The notes beneath the pieces were generated by a model. It was given only the letters and a program-made list of their open reading frames with translations, did not search any database and was not told the origin of the DNA. Position numbers and translations under genes: made by a program. From Prorocentrum cordatum (Eukaryota > Sar > Dinophyceae > Prorocentrales > Prorocentraceae), in NCBI GenBank assembly GCA_963575745.1, contig CAUYUJ010021170.1:1036801-1100800 (forward strand): 64,000 nt of DNA, read 5' to 3'. Shown here in pieces: positions 11,855 to 21,215 of the stretch. The first letter of the stretch is position 1, and every line of letters starts with the position of its first letter.

Positions 11855-12795
11855 GGGGCTGAACCGAACGGTCATTCCCTGTCCCTGGTGCGTGGCTGAA
11901 GTGGAATTCCGCGATGCGGATTATTTTTGTTGTTGGTTGTTTGTTGTTGTTTGTTGTTGTTTATTGTTATTTGTTGTTTGTTGTTGTTTGTTGTCGTCGT
12001 CCCACCCGCGGCCCGCCCCGCGACCCACCCGCGACCCACCCCGCGACCCACCTGCGACCCACCCTCGACCCACCCCGCGACCCACCCGCGACCCACCCGG
12101 CGACCCACCCGCGACCCACCTGCGACCCACCCGCGACCCACCCCGCGACCCGCCCGCGACCCACCCCGAGACCCCCCCGGCCCCACCCGGGGACCCACCC
12201 GCGACCCACCTGCGACCCACCCGCGACCCACCCCGCGACCCGCCCGCGACCCACCCGCGACACACCCGCGACCCACCAGGACCCACCCGCGACCCACCCG
12301 CGACCCACCCCGCGACCCACCCAAAAGTTTCGGCGCCTGCGGCGGGTTTCTTTTGCATTCGTTCCAGGTGGAGAACCTGCGACCCACCCGCGACCCAAAC
12401 CGCGTTCAGTGTACAAATCAACATGGTCGGCGCCTGCGGCGGGCTGTGTTTGAATTCCTTCCAGGTGGAGGTGGAGAACCCGCGACCCACCCGCGGCCCA
12501 TCTTACGTTCACTGAGAAAATCAAAACTTCGGCGCTTGCGGCGGGTTTCTTCTGCATTCGTTCCAAGTGGAAAACATGCGACCCAAACCGCGTTCAGTGT
12601 ACAAATCAACATGGTCGGCGCCTGCGGCGGGCTGTGTTTGAATTCCTTCAAGGTGGAGGTGGAGAGCCCGCGACCCACCCGCGACCCAAACTACGTTCAC
12701 TGAACGTTCACCGAACGAGCCAAGCAACGTTCACTGAACGGCTCGACGCCCGCGTCGCCCGCGCCCGCCCCCTCCCTCTCTCACGGGGTGCTACG
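11855..12795 (+). repeat. ~0.94-kb dispersed repeat, left copy
   Basis: The repeat starts at GGCTGAACCGAACGGTCATT. It runs through a (TTG)n-like patch, a (GCGACCCACCC)n minisatellite (about 12,000-12,325) and four tandem units of about 100 bp that begin TTCGGCGCCTGCGGCGGG or a variant. It ends near GGGGTGCTACGT. A second copy with the same parts in the same order lies at 39,208-40,183. Long frames on either strand come from the 11-bp unit and show no domain. Confidence 0.85.
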
Positions 12796-12802
12796 TCATC
12801 AT

Positions 12803-12912
12803 CATCCTCCTCCTCCTCCTCCTCCTCCTCCTCCTCCTCCTCCTCCTCATCATCATCATCATCACCATCACCATCATCATCATCATCATCATCATCAACA
12901 GCATCATCACCC

Positions 12913-12945
<33 letters not shown>

Positions 12946-12960
12946 TCAGCATCATCATTC
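12803..12960. repeat. (TCC)n then (TCA)n microsatellite
   Basis: About 45 bp of TCC followed by about 105 bp of TCA/CCA triplets. Confidence 0.9.
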
Positions 12961-13024
12961 GGTTCCTTCTTCCTTCCTCCCGCTCCTGTCTCGGATGCCC
13001 GAGTCCACAAGTCAACGCACCCCT

Positions 13025-13215
13025 GAGACGGATCGTGGCGCCACAGGGAACTCCACCCAAGGCCCAAGTGGCAGGGTCCGCATGGCGGCTCCGCCCCATG
13101 TCGGCGCACCCCTCACGCGGACCGTGGCGCCATAGGGAGCCCCACCTACGGCCTAAGTGGCAGGCCCCGCACTGCGGCCCTGCCCCATTTCGGCACACCC
13201 CTCATAAAAGGGGAT
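13025..13215 (+). repeat. minisatellite, two units of the 10.8-kb family
   Basis: Two units of about 90 bp with the CGTGGCGCCA.AGGGA, CCACC.A.GGCC.AAGTGGCAGG and CCCCAT.TCGGC.CACCCCTCA blocks. They lie just outside the left edge of the retrotransposon. Confidence 0.75.
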
Positions 13216-13330
13216 CCACCGCAGGCGATACCCACCGACGCCCTCGTCATATAAGAAATCCTCCCAAGTCTGGGGCCCGTTTTTTTGGGGCTGGGGGGAG
13301 GGAGGACATGTGAACGGACAGCCCATGGCC

Positions 13331-13335
13331 TGAAG
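13331..13335. other. target-site duplication, left copy (TGAAG)
   Basis: TGAAG immediately precedes the left LTR. The flanks share CCTGAAG in total; the two extra bases coincide with the LTR end on one side. Confidence 0.7.
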
Positions 13336-13654
13336 TCTTTCCTCTGAGAATCGGGGTAAGATGTCAAAGGAATTAAAGTCTCATGTTGACTCTGCTCAGA
13401 GGTAGAGGATACGGGATGAGACATCGATGAACAATACAAGTGAACCGTTAAACAACTGCACTCAAGTATAGGAAGGGAGGAGGTCCGGCCGGCCGACGAC
13501 CGACGACGCGCGGCGGCCGAGGGCTGGCGCGCTCCTTTTCTCGCTTGAGTACAAGAGTAGCTGCGGGACGGTACCGCAGGAATGTCAAGGTGTGGCAAGG
13601 CAGGCAGCAGAGGAGGCAAGTGCATAATGAGGCGGACAGGAGCATATTTACTCC
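13336..13654 (-). repeat. 3' LTR of the giant retrotransposon
   Basis: 319 bp matching the 5' LTR with 19 substitutions and one single-base indel by hand count; most substitutions are transitions. The internal side is preceded (minus strand) by a run of G that can serve as a polypurine tract. The external side is followed directly by the target duplication. Confidence 0.85.
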
Positions 13655-13660
13655 CCCCCG
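13655..13660 (-). promoter_or_regulatory. candidate polypurine tract
   Basis: The minus strand reads CGGGGG directly before the 3' LTR, extending to GGGGGGGAG across the boundary. It is short but at the expected place for plus-strand priming. Confidence 0.35.
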
Positions 13661-13902
13661 CGGCGGGTTTTGTAGAGTCCAACCAGCCACAGCCCGCCTG
13701 GCCTGCACATATATACAGCCACCGGAGCGAACCCCAAAAGTATTTTACCGCTCAACGGTGGTTGCCAGGGGGCTGAGGGCCGGAGAAGCCCGACGAATCC
13801 CACCAATAGTTAAATGAATTCGCTCCGCCGATACGACTTTGTCGCTCGGCCTCGCCCGTGGCGACTTTGTCGCCTGGGCCTTGCCTGCTGTCATCTGTTG
13901 TT

Positions 13903-14970
13903 CTAGAGGAATCGCCCAGAAGGCGGAGACGGAGGTCTCGGATGTGAAGACGACGAACCCCCCGTCTGGTCCGCAGCCCAATAGGGCGAGGCTGATTTGC
14001 ATCCCTTGCCACGGCCAACGTAGGGAGCTGTCCTGTTGTACTTGTCCTTGTTCTTGTTCCCGTTCTTGGAATACCCCTTTCCTTCCTTTCTCGGGAAGTA
14101 GTAGTTGTAGTCGTTCAGGTACCACGCGCGATCCCGGTTCTCTCTGGGATTCATCCAATATATCACGTCACGGTGAACCCAGTATCCCTCCAGTTCATCA
14201 TCCGCGTAGTGCGGGTAGTGGATCGCGGGGTTGTAGTCGCCGGCAGCGCGCCCAGCAGCCACGGCCCCGCCACGCGCGCGCGCGGACGTTGACCAATCCC
14301 ATGTGTCCCTGTCGGAAGAAAACCACGAGAACTCTTCTCCTGCCGCGCCGGTTTGACCGCCGGCAGAGTACGGAGACTCAGTGACGTCGTAATTGGCCCG
14401 ATCCTCTTGGACGTCGGGTCTACGGGGCGGAGGGGGCGGATCGGGGCGAACAGCTGGGCTGGGCCTCGCTTTCGCCAAAGGGGCCCCCTCCGTAACGGCT
14501 TGGCCGTCGGAGGGCCGATCGGCTCCTCCCCTTTCACGAACGCTCGTCACTCGCTGCATTTTAGCATATATAATAATACCCCTTGCGGCGGCAGCAACAA
14601 AAGTACCAACAATACCGCAGGCAGTGCGGAAGGGGCCTTCCTCTGGATCTTGGAGCTGAGATGCTTCTTCATATGGGTATAACCAGTGGATAGCCCCTTG
14701 CAGCATCATGCCCTGACGACGGATATCTGCGCGACCCTGTCTGCCCAAATCATGGGACCATCTTTCAATGAGGTCATCTGTCTCGATCGCAGCCCGAGTG
14801 TGGCAATCAAGCGCGCATGCATCTGTCAGGCGCCTGTCGCCATCGCACTCTACGCCTCTGCCGCGGGCAAGAAAATTCACCGAAGGGTATGCAATAGAAC
14901 ATCCCTCAGCAATGAAACAACCAATGAACTCACGAACAAGCACAATGACGCGAATGATGCGGAGACCCAA
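13903..14970 (-). CDS. last frame of the element, one predicted transmembrane segment
   Basis: 355 codons, open from upstream. A hydrophobic segment at residues 117-136 (ACGIVGTFVAAAARGIIIYA) is long enough to cross a membrane, and another hydrophobic stretch lies at 5-20. The C-terminal half is Tyr/Trp/Asn-rich (IHYPHYADDELEGYWVHRDV, WYLNDYNYYFPRKEGKGYSK) and then basic. It lies last before the 3' LTR, where some retroelements have an envelope-like gene, but I see no envelope signature and make no such claim. Hairpins at 14,349 and 14,495 are inside. Confidence 0.4.
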   Translation of the reverse strand: MGLRIIRVIVLVREFIGCFIAEGCSIAYPSVNFLARGRGVECDGDRRLTDACALDCHTRAAIETDDLIERWSHDLGRQGRADIRRQGMMLQGAIHWLYPYEEASQLQDPEEGPFRTACGIVGTFVAAAARGIIIYAKMQRVTSVRERGGADRPSDGQAVTEGAPLAKARPSPAVRPDPPPPPRRPDVQEDRANYDVTESPYSAGGQTGAAGEEFSWFSSDRDTWDWSTSARARGGAVAAGRAAGDYNPAIHYPHYADDELEGYWVHRDVIYWMNPRENRDRAWYLNDYNYYFPRKEGKGYSKNGNKNKDKYNRTAPYVGRGKGCKSASPYWAADQTGGSSSSHPRPPSPPSGRFL

Positions 14971-15000
14971 CTCAAGGTCTTGAACAGGAACCTTCCAATT

Positions 15001-15654
15001 CTATTCAATGGTGTGCCGCGCGTCTTCAGGAACATCATGCGTTACTTCACCCGTCAGTTGTAACCTTTCAGTCTCGTTTGTGCCCGGGCGATAGCTGATG
15101 TATTCCATGACATATTGAGCCGCCACATCAATGACTCCATTCTTGGTCAGCGTGATGCTCGTAGATTTGTCATCGCGGTGAGCATGCACTAGCCCATTGG
15201 GCTGATCGAAATCGATCTTCCCGTCGAGCATCTGCTGGGTCTGGGACCCGCAGACAGCAGTAAAATCGAGGGTCATATCTGCGTTCCTCTCATCACCTGT
15301 CGTCGCGGTTTGACCGGCGGCAGGTTTCACCGAACTGAGACGGCGTTGACAACATATTTTGTTGCGCCTGCTGGCGGACTGAGAAGTACGAAGCGGACGT
15401 GCTACAAAATCATCTGTCCGAGCAACCAGTGGACGTCCACGAGGGCCCGGCACAGTGGCGTTCATGTCGGCGCCCTGGTCAACGGGTAGCCAGGGTGCTG
15501 CCCCCGTTCTGGCGTCTCGCAATGTCCGAAGAGTTGGCGCAAACATGTTCCTCGCCTGCACGCTGCGGTCCCATTCAATCCAACCTTCAGTTGGTTCGAC
15601 GTACGAGTCAGATGCTTCTGGCCATTCGAAAGCAGCCAGAGCGGGGCAAGACAA
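15001..15654 (-). CDS. unrecognised 217-codon frame
   Basis: Open from upstream, with no ATG at the listed start. It contains FEWPEASDSYVEPTEGWIEW, a basic Arg/Ser patch, then DMTLDFTAVCGSQTQQMLDG and STSITLTKNGVIDVAAQYVM, which look like beta-strand-rich folded sequence. The hairpin at 15,306 lies inside. No family is recognised. It follows the KptA-like frame after about 120 bp of broken frame. Confidence 0.4.
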   Translation of the reverse strand: MSCPALAAFEWPEASDSYVEPTEGWIEWDRSVQARNMFAPTLRTLRDARTGAAPWLPVDQGADMNATVPGPRGRPLVARTDDFVARPLRTSQSASRRNKICCQRRLSSVKPAAGQTATTGDERNADMTLDFTAVCGSQTQQMLDGKIDFDQPNGLVHAHRDDKSTSITLTKNGVIDVAAQYVMEYISYRPGTNETERLQLTGEVTHDVPEDARHTIE

Positions 15655-15773
15655 GGGGCGCGCATGCTGATCAATTTCTGCTGCCCAAAGCAGGGGCTAC
15701 CACTCAGAGAGCGGTGGAGCCTGAATACCTTCTCTTGCAGCCAGGTGTTCAAGCCATTCTATGAACCGCCTCT

Positions 15774-17501
15774 TCAGAGGTTCAAGGCACTGAAAAAAGG
15801 GCCGCGGCGCGCCGGCGGCTGGGCCGCGATGTGCTCATGAACCCATGCAGGAACACTACCCGGGCGGCTGTTTCCAAAGGTTTGACCTGAAGCAGCCAAA
15901 ATAAGGTGCTGATAATTTGTTGCCCATTTGCGCTCTAGTTTCGGATTGTTGCTGACGTTCGTCATTACATCTGCCGAAGCTCTCCGTTGTCGTCGTATTC
16001 GCTCGCCAACATAGCGATCATGCTCCCAAGGCAGCGTCTCATGATCGACAACATGCAACAACATACCATTGTTCCACAGCGAGTATCGAATGATCTTGTG
16101 TCTGAGTGACCGAAGCAAATAATCATGGGCAACCATGTACTTGCACTTTACTGGATTATTACAGGAGGGCAACGGCCAAAAACCAGTTCGCACCCAGTGC
16201 AATCCAGCACAGAGGAACCGACCGTCGTCCTCCCAGGGGACAGACTGAATGAATTCGTCGGCCCTTCCAGGCAACGCATGCCAATATTCTGGGAGCAACG
16301 TCAAAGTCTCGTCAGTGTGGATCCAACCGAGCATCGAAGTGTTATCAACATTTACCTCATATGAGGACCACTCCTGACTAAAAATAATTGACCACGACAT
16401 TCGCTTCTCATCTTGATCCCGCCAGTCGCTGACTTTGGCGAGAGTGACGGCTTTGTCGATGTCAGTGAACCTCGGCACCTCGCGGGGCACGAGGGTCCCG
16501 TCTTGGCAAATCCGGTACGAAAAACGGGCGAGCACCCGGCCATTGAAAACAAGAATTAATGGCCAGGAACCTCGGTGAGTTGGAAGCTGGACCCACAGAC
16601 GGACTGTGTCCACTGCGGGCCATGCTCCAATCGATGGAGGTTCTCCCGGCTGTGGGTCTTGGCCCATGGCATGGTGCTTCTTCACAGGAGGAGGCTCTCC
16701 ATCCCTTCGCTGGCTTAGCCAGGAGGGAAAATGGTCTGGACTTTGAAAGCTTGGATCCTTCTTGGTCGGAAGAAGCCTTAGCAATTCGTAGTCCGCCTCG
16801 AGGCAAAACCCCGGGTCGCTTTTTGGGAACTGAACTTCTCCGGCCATGGATTCCACCAGCGTCTCCATGTCAGTGATATGAAGGAGGGGCCCATGACGCC
16901 TGGCTAGGCCAGGGTCATAGTGCACGTGCATCCTCTCAATTGTGGCAACAAGCGTGGAATGTCCCTGGCACGCTCGAAAGAAAACGGGAATTGGGCATTT
17001 AGCCCGCTCGACCCCTTGAAGGGGCCAGACTTTGAAGTCACGCCATCGTTCGTAAACGACCGTCTCATTGATACTGGCAGCGTCTTCAGGGAGCGCACCA
17101 AGGGCTTCCACGGTCCCCGGCTGCAGCGCGGCTAGGCCGTGTGCAGCAAGTGCGTATGTTTGGTATTTAAACCCATCCTCGTCCATCTTCTCGACCAGGT
17201 CTCCAAAGTAGACCCATACTCCCAGAAACCTCGCATAATCAGAACTATGTCTCGCGAGATGCGTCGCGAAATCACCGATGTGCTTAGCACGCCCATCTAT
17301 TCTACAACTACTGGGTCGCCAAAATTCCGCGCAGCCTAAGGCCGCCGGGTTCTCGCGGTCAGCGACCCCCACAACCAGCGGGACCAAGACCTTAAATGAC
17401 TGAGGACCAAATCCGCTGGGAACATCATCAGAGTGAAATTCAGCACGGAGAAAATCTCGCACCTGTTCAAAAGTGCCCATGTCTACGGAAAGCTCGCCCA
17501 A
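15774..17501 (-). CDS. 575-codon frame with KptA/Tpt1 RNA 2'-phosphotransferase-like motif
   Basis: The frame is open from upstream; the first ATG is at 17,480. Residues 82-105 read LARHSSDYARFLGVWVYFGD, resembling the LRH...GL...GWV helix-wing entry of KptA/Tpt1. Residues 175-182 read FRACQGHS, matching the R-x-x-QGHS active-site signature of that family. Residues 205-219 read PLLHITDMETLVESM, where the family has LYHGT followed by a helix. Tpt1 removes the 2'-phosphate left by tRNA splicing, using NAD. The third motif is degenerate here (HIT for HGT), so catalysis is doubtful. The second half (LWVQLPTHRGSWPLILVFNG, EEWSSYEVN-like region to ALNL) is unrecognised. It is the longest uninterrupted accessory frame in the element. 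The KptA call is inference from motifs. Confidence 0.5.
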   Translation of the reverse strand: MGELSVDMGTFEQVRDFLRAEFHSDDVPSGFGPQSFKVLVPLVVGVADRENPAALGCAEFWRPSSCRIDGRAKHIGDFATHLARHSSDYARFLGVWVYFGDLVEKMDEDGFKYQTYALAAHGLAALQPGTVEALGALPEDAASINETVVYERWRDFKVWPLQGVERAKCPIPVFFRACQGHSTLVATIERMHVHYDPGLARRHGPLLHITDMETLVESMAGEVQFPKSDPGFCLEADYELLRLLPTKKDPSFQSPDHFPSWLSQRRDGEPPPVKKHHAMGQDPQPGEPPSIGAWPAVDTVRLWVQLPTHRGSWPLILVFNGRVLARFSYRICQDGTLVPREVPRFTDIDKAVTLAKVSDWRDQDEKRMSWSIIFSQEWSSYEVNVDNTSMLGWIHTDETLTLLPEYWHALPGRADEFIQSVPWEDDGRFLCAGLHWVRTGFWPLPSCNNPVKCKYMVAHDYLLRSLRHKIIRYSLWNNGMLLHVVDHETLPWEHDRYVGERIRRQRRASADVMTNVSNNPKLERKWATNYQHLILAASGQTFGNSRPGSVPAWVHEHIAAQPPARRGPFFSALNL

Positions 17502-17995
17502 TAATGCAAATATGGGATCTTCAACGAGCTCCGCAAGGCGTTTGAGCGCACTGTAATCGTCTTATTGCGAAGGGCCTCTACTCGGGGGGGCACAGGACCA
17601 GTAGCGTGGGCCTCTCGAACCTCTCGCTTCAGATCGATGGGCGTATTCTTGAAAATCCGAGTGCGTTCTCCCAACGGAAGATAAAGCTCTTTGCCCCTAA
17701 AGTGGTCAGCGTTTCCGACATTAATCTCCCGATCGCCCTCTCGGGGCAAATTGTCCGTCGGTGCATGCTGCCGCTTATCGGGGGAAGGTGGCAACCTTGC
17801 TCTGCAGAAGAAGTTGGCAGAGGCTGGGCCAGATCGATAATGCTCCTCCTCAGTGGGAATAGGTTCAGGATCCTCTTGATGCGGGAAGTCATTGAGATGA
17901 GTCAGATCTGGGCTGGCCTCAAGGGGCCCCAGGGTGTCTGGGGCACCCGGGGTTCTGTCCACAGAGCAAGGCTCCGCCGCGTTATGTCCATTCAA
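17483..17995 (-). CDS. unrecognised short frame, linked to next by frameshift
   Basis: 170 codons: Asp/Glu/Pro-rich at first (LEASPDLTHLNDFPHQEDPE), then a basic segment NADHFRGKELYLPLGERTRI. The end is out of register: the DNA just before the stop reads LAELVEDPIFALLGELSVDM in the frame of the following 575-codon block, so a one-base shift lies a little upstream of 17,530. Confidence 0.35.
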   Translation of the reverse strand: MNGHNAAEPCSVDRTPGAPDTLGPLEASPDLTHLNDFPHQEDPEPIPTEEEHYRSGPASANFFCRARLPPSPDKRQHAPTDNLPREGDREINVGNADHFRGKELYLPLGERTRIFKNTPIDLKREVREAHATGPVPPRVEALRNKTITVRSNALRSSLKIPYLHYWASFP

Positions 17996-18720
17996 AGCGA
18001 CGGCTGGCGGCAGTGCCTTTGCAGTGGGTGCTGCCTCCTCATCGGAAGAGCTCGGAGCATCTCTTGTAGGGGCGATTCGGCAACCTCATCAGGCGCAGCG
18101 TGTGACGCAGCAGCAGCATTCGAATCGACCATCATCTGATCTCCCTGCGTCGGCGTGGTCTCCGCTCTGGCTGGGCCAGGCGGAGGCGCAGGTACTCTCG
18201 CCGCCGCGGCTGGGCCGGACGGCGGCGCAGGGGGGGTAGGCAGCCTGCTCCCACTCGCAACAGATTCGCCTTCAGTGCGAGGCTGTAACCGCTTGCTCTT
18301 GGCGGCGAACACAGGAGCAGGAACGAACTCTGGCGCCGCGCTTCTGATCAGATGTACAACAGTGGCTGCGAACTTCTTCCACGAATCCGAGTACTTCCCC
18401 GGTTCGTGTTTCCCCTCTTTCTCAGCAAACTCGTAGATCTTCTTTGCTATGTCGATAAACATCTCCATTTCCAGCAAATTATCAGGATCTTCGGCATCTG
18501 GCTGCTGTTCAATAGTTGCACGACGCCATTGACGGAAGAAATCGCGCTCATTCTTCAGCGCGTTACGTGCTTGCTCGCCTTCAAAGTGGCGATGTGAGAT
18601 GTCTTTGATAGACCGGATAATGCTGGATGCAGCGTCACGAGGGATCTCCATCCGTTTGAGTCGGGAGAAATGCCGCAGGAGCGTCTGGCCTTTCATTGCC
18701 TCCTGGGTGGTCATAGCCCA
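17992..18720 (-). CDS. helical segment of second coding block (3' part of a 362-codon frame)
   Basis: The 362-codon frame opens at 19,080, but its first third is a shadow of the Pro-rich frame. From about 18,720 the composition becomes protein-like: QTLLRHFSRLKRMEIPRDAA, SHRHFEGEQARNALKNERDF, then EMFIDIAKKIYEFAEKEGKH and SDSWKKFAATVVHLIRSAAP. This is a mixed-charge helical region of about 150 residues followed by a Pro-rich linker with hairpins at 18,167 and 18,207. The fold is unknown. It ends at TGA 17,992, overlapping the next frame by 4 nt. Confidence 0.45.
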   Translation of the reverse strand, partial: WAMTTQEAMKGQTLLRHFSRLKRMEIPRDAASSIIRSIKDISHRHFEGEQARNALKNERDFFRQWRRATIEQQPDAEDPDNLLEMEMFIDIAKKIYEFAEKEGKHEPGKYSDSWKKFAATVVHLIRSAAPEFVPAPVFAAKSKRLQPRTEGESVASGSRLPTPPAPPSGPAAAARVPAPPPGPARAETTPTQGDQMMVDSNAAAASHAAPDEVAESPLQEMLRALPMRRQHPLQRHCRQPSL

Positions 18721-19414
18721 CATCCCCGGCAGTCTTGGCTTCTGGCTCGACTGCCACTGCCTTTGCGACGGAGCTCTCGGCCCGCGCAGCCTGGCCCATC
18801 CCAGCGCCGCCTCGGGCAGGCTGGGAAGGCCCCGGATGAGCCTTGAAATGCTGTCGTTGTGGCGCTGCCTTGGGCGCGGCATCAGCTTGCTGGAGTCTAC
18901 GGTCAGCATGCGGCGAACGATCAACGTTCCACCTCTTGGTCCGGGGAGGGATCTCAGGCTCGCGGAGACTTGGTGACCAAGTCGGCGGACTTGCGGGCGC
19001 AGGCCAAGCCGGGGGCTGGCCTTTCGCCGTCTCTGAGCCCGCCGGCTTGGCCGGTGGCTGCGCAACCTTGGGTGCAGCATCAGCGGGCCTCGTCAATGTT
19101 CTCTCCCCAATAATCTCGCTGCCGGCCAGACGAACGGAAGGATCGCCAGCTCCAATTTCGAGGCGCGCCACCTTAGCCGGCGGGGGCTTCGGCGCTCGCG
19201 CCTCTGGGATCGGATGAAATGGGGGCGGAGGCTTCTTCGGCGCAACGTCCTCCGACCCAAGTGGAGGTGAATCCCTCATCGGCACAACGTTCGGAGACTT
19301 GGCCGGGGGCGGCGCCGTTGTCTGATGAAATGGCGGCGGAGGCTTTGTCGGCACTTCGTCCGCCGACATATCCGATGACGGCGCCTCCTTCGGCGGGGGA
19401 GGAGGCGCGAGCAC
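18635..19414 (-). CDS. Pro/Ala-rich low-complexity frame
   Basis: 259 codons of Pro/Ala/Lys-rich sequence with an imperfect repeated segment (VPTKPPPPFHQT, APKKPPPPFHPI) and hairpins at 19,042 and upstream. It looks like a disordered linker between the previous frame and the helical segment at about 18,000-18,700. The register changes near 18,700, where the protein-like sequence moves to the frame ending at 17,992. Confidence 0.4.
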   Translation of the reverse strand: MLAPPPPPKEAPSSDMSADEVPTKPPPPFHQTTAPPPAKSPNVVPMRDSPPLGSEDVAPKKPPPPFHPIPEARAPKPPPAKVARLEIGAGDPSVRLAGSEIIGERTLTRPADAAPKVAQPPAKPAGSETAKGQPPAWPAPASPPTWSPSLREPEIPPRTKRWNVDRSPHADRRLQQADAAPKAAPQRQHFKAHPGPSQPARGGAGMGQAARAESSVAKAVAVEPEAKTAGDVGYDHPGGNERPDAPAAFLPTQTDGDPS

Positions 19415-19843
19415 ATTCGCGGTCGCGCCTGCTTTGGAGGCGCCGCCTCCGCCACGGCTTTGCCGGGCGGAGACCGGGGCGCTCTCGCGACCTGGGACGC
19501 AGGCTGTCCCAAAGTTGGAAAGTTCTCAGTGTCAAGCGAAAAGGGCGCATCGTACGGCTTTGCCGCCGGCGCCTGCACCTGAACACCCGTTGACGACTTG
19601 GCTTTGGCCTCTTCTTCACTCGTCCTGTTGGCCAGGACAATCGCCTTGGATGCTGCCGAGGCCTCGTCTTTGTGTAATGGATTGATCTTAGTGAGCCTTA
19701 CTCCTTTATCCTGGAGCCATGGCCAAATGTCATCAACGCCACTACGATTCCCATAGTAAAGGGCTTTGATCCTTCTGCCAAACAATGGGCCCAAACATTT
19801 GGGACCCACTGGCTCTGTGCCTTTCGGACTTGGTCCGTGGCAG

Positions 19844-19901
<58 letters not shown>

Positions 19902-20046
19902 GGTCGCGGTACCGCTCGACCCCGAAGTCTTGCTCCAAGGGCCATCCTTTTTGTCTAGCGACATGTTGCAAAAAGGCATGGGCCGGTGTGACATGAAGTG
20001 CTGCAGGAGTCCAATGGTATAACCTCATGCCCGTGAGAATAAACAC
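19276..20046 (-). CDS. first frame of second coding block, with (Arg-Glu)n insert
   Basis: 256 codons. The frame reads YHWTPAALHVTPAHAFLQHV, then an Arg-Glu dipeptide run made by a (TC)n microsatellite (19,848-19,900), then HGPSPKGTEPVGPKCLGPLF, RRIKALYYGNRSGVDDIWPW and DAPFSLDTENFPTLGQPASQ. No family is recognised. The frame starts right after the AT-rich spacer. It ends by overlapping a Pro-rich frame in another register near 19,400, so a frameshift is likely. Length change of the (TC)n tract would itself shift the frame, which makes this a fragile spot. Confidence 0.4.
19848..19900. repeat. (TC)n microsatellite inside a coding frame
   Basis: About 26 TC repeats. On the minus strand they encode alternating Arg and Glu in the frame at 19,276-20,046. 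Confidence 0.9.
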
Positions 20047-20159
20047 TAGGGGATAATACAGTTCGGGGTTCAGGGAGAGATAATAAAAGTAGCCCAGCAG
20101 ACCTCGGCATAATCTCGAAGTAAAAGATGATCAAGAGGAGACCAAGCCGAGCACGTTTT

Positions 20160-20439
20160 GAGACATCCTTGGCGTTTAGTTTTCATAGGAATATCCTCAA
20201 CAATGGCTTATCTCGCTGGAGACATCCTCGACAAATCCCTTGTTTCGCTTGAGACATCCGCAAACTATTGCTAATTTCGCTTGAGACACAGTCAAACTAT
20301 TGCTTATTTCGCTTGAGACATCCTTAAGAAACGCATCGTTTCGCTTCAGACATCTATATGCTTGTTTCGCTTCGGACATTCTCGAGTATATGCTTGTTTC
20401 GCTTGAGACATCCTCGGAATAGCTCATCCGCCTCGGCGC
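20160..20439 (+). repeat. ~36-bp tandem repeat, TTTCGCTTGAGACATCC unit
   Basis: About seven copies of a unit with core TTTCGCTTGAGACATCC, separated by about 15-20 bp such as AAACTATTGCTTA. Diverged copies lie on the other side of the 237-bp repeats at about 21,240-21,370. Confidence 0.75.
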
Positions 20440-21215
20440 CCCTAGATAATCAACGGCGGCGATAATAAAGTTCAGGCGGGCGGAGGAATTGAGGAAGCTA
20501 TATATAAAAAATAACAAGAATGAGGAATAAAAAAAAGAAATGATAGGAGGAGGAGAAGGACGAAGAGAAGAACAAATCTCGAGTTTAAATCTATTAGATT
20601 TTATTTACAAGCGCTCTATGAAAATTGTTTGTTGCAAGTGCTCGTGCAGGGTAGCTCATGTGCCTCAATTTCCATGGATAATCAACCCCAGAGATAAAAA
20701 AGTTCAGGCGAGCGTGGGGACAGAGAGAAATATAAAAGAAGAAGAATACAGTAGAAGAAAAATAAGAAAGAAGAAGAAGAGGAGAATAAGAAGAGGACGA
20801 AGAAAGGAAAAATCCAAAGTTCCAAATCTATCAATTTTACTCTACAAACGCTCTATGAAAATTGATTTGTTTAAGTGCTCGTGTAGGGTAGCTCATGTGC
20901 TTCATTTTCCATGGATAATCAACCCCAGGGATAAAAAAAGTTCAGGCGAGCGTGGGGTCAGATAGACATATAAAAGAAGAAGAGGAAAGTAGGAAAATAA
21001 TAAGAAGGGAAGAAGAAGAGAATAATAAGAAGAGAAGAAGAACGGAAAAATGGAAAGTTCCAAATCTATCAATTTTAATTTACAAGCGCTTTATGACAAT
21101 TGTTTTTTTAAGTGCTCATGTAGGGTAGCTCATGTGCCCCCCTTTCCATGGATAATCAACCCCAGAGATAAAAAAGTTCAGGCGCGCGCGGGGATAAATG
21201 CATATATAAAAAGGA
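20440..21215 (+). repeat. AT-rich tandem repeat, ~237-bp unit, ~3.5 copies
   Basis: Units start near 20,589, 20,825 and 21,062, with a degenerate partial unit from 20,440. Each carries CATGTGC, then CCATGGATAATCAACCCCAG, then GATAAAAAAGTTCAGGCG, then an AAGAAGAAGA/AATAAGAAG purine tract. Base composition is far more AT-rich than the coding blocks on either side. Confidence 0.85.

Noticed and set aside
11990-12325. CRISPR-like regular repeats of GCGACCCACC
   Set aside because: The units are contiguous 11-15-bp minisatellite repeats without unique spacers, in a eukaryotic genome.
13146-13682. Separate 178-codon gene at the left edge of the element
   Set aside because: The frame is the 3' LTR copy of the Gag start region reading out into flanking DNA.
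13903-14970. Envelope-like gene before the 3' LTR
   Set aside because: One hydrophobic segment is not enough: no signal peptide, cleavage site or fusion-peptide pattern was seen.
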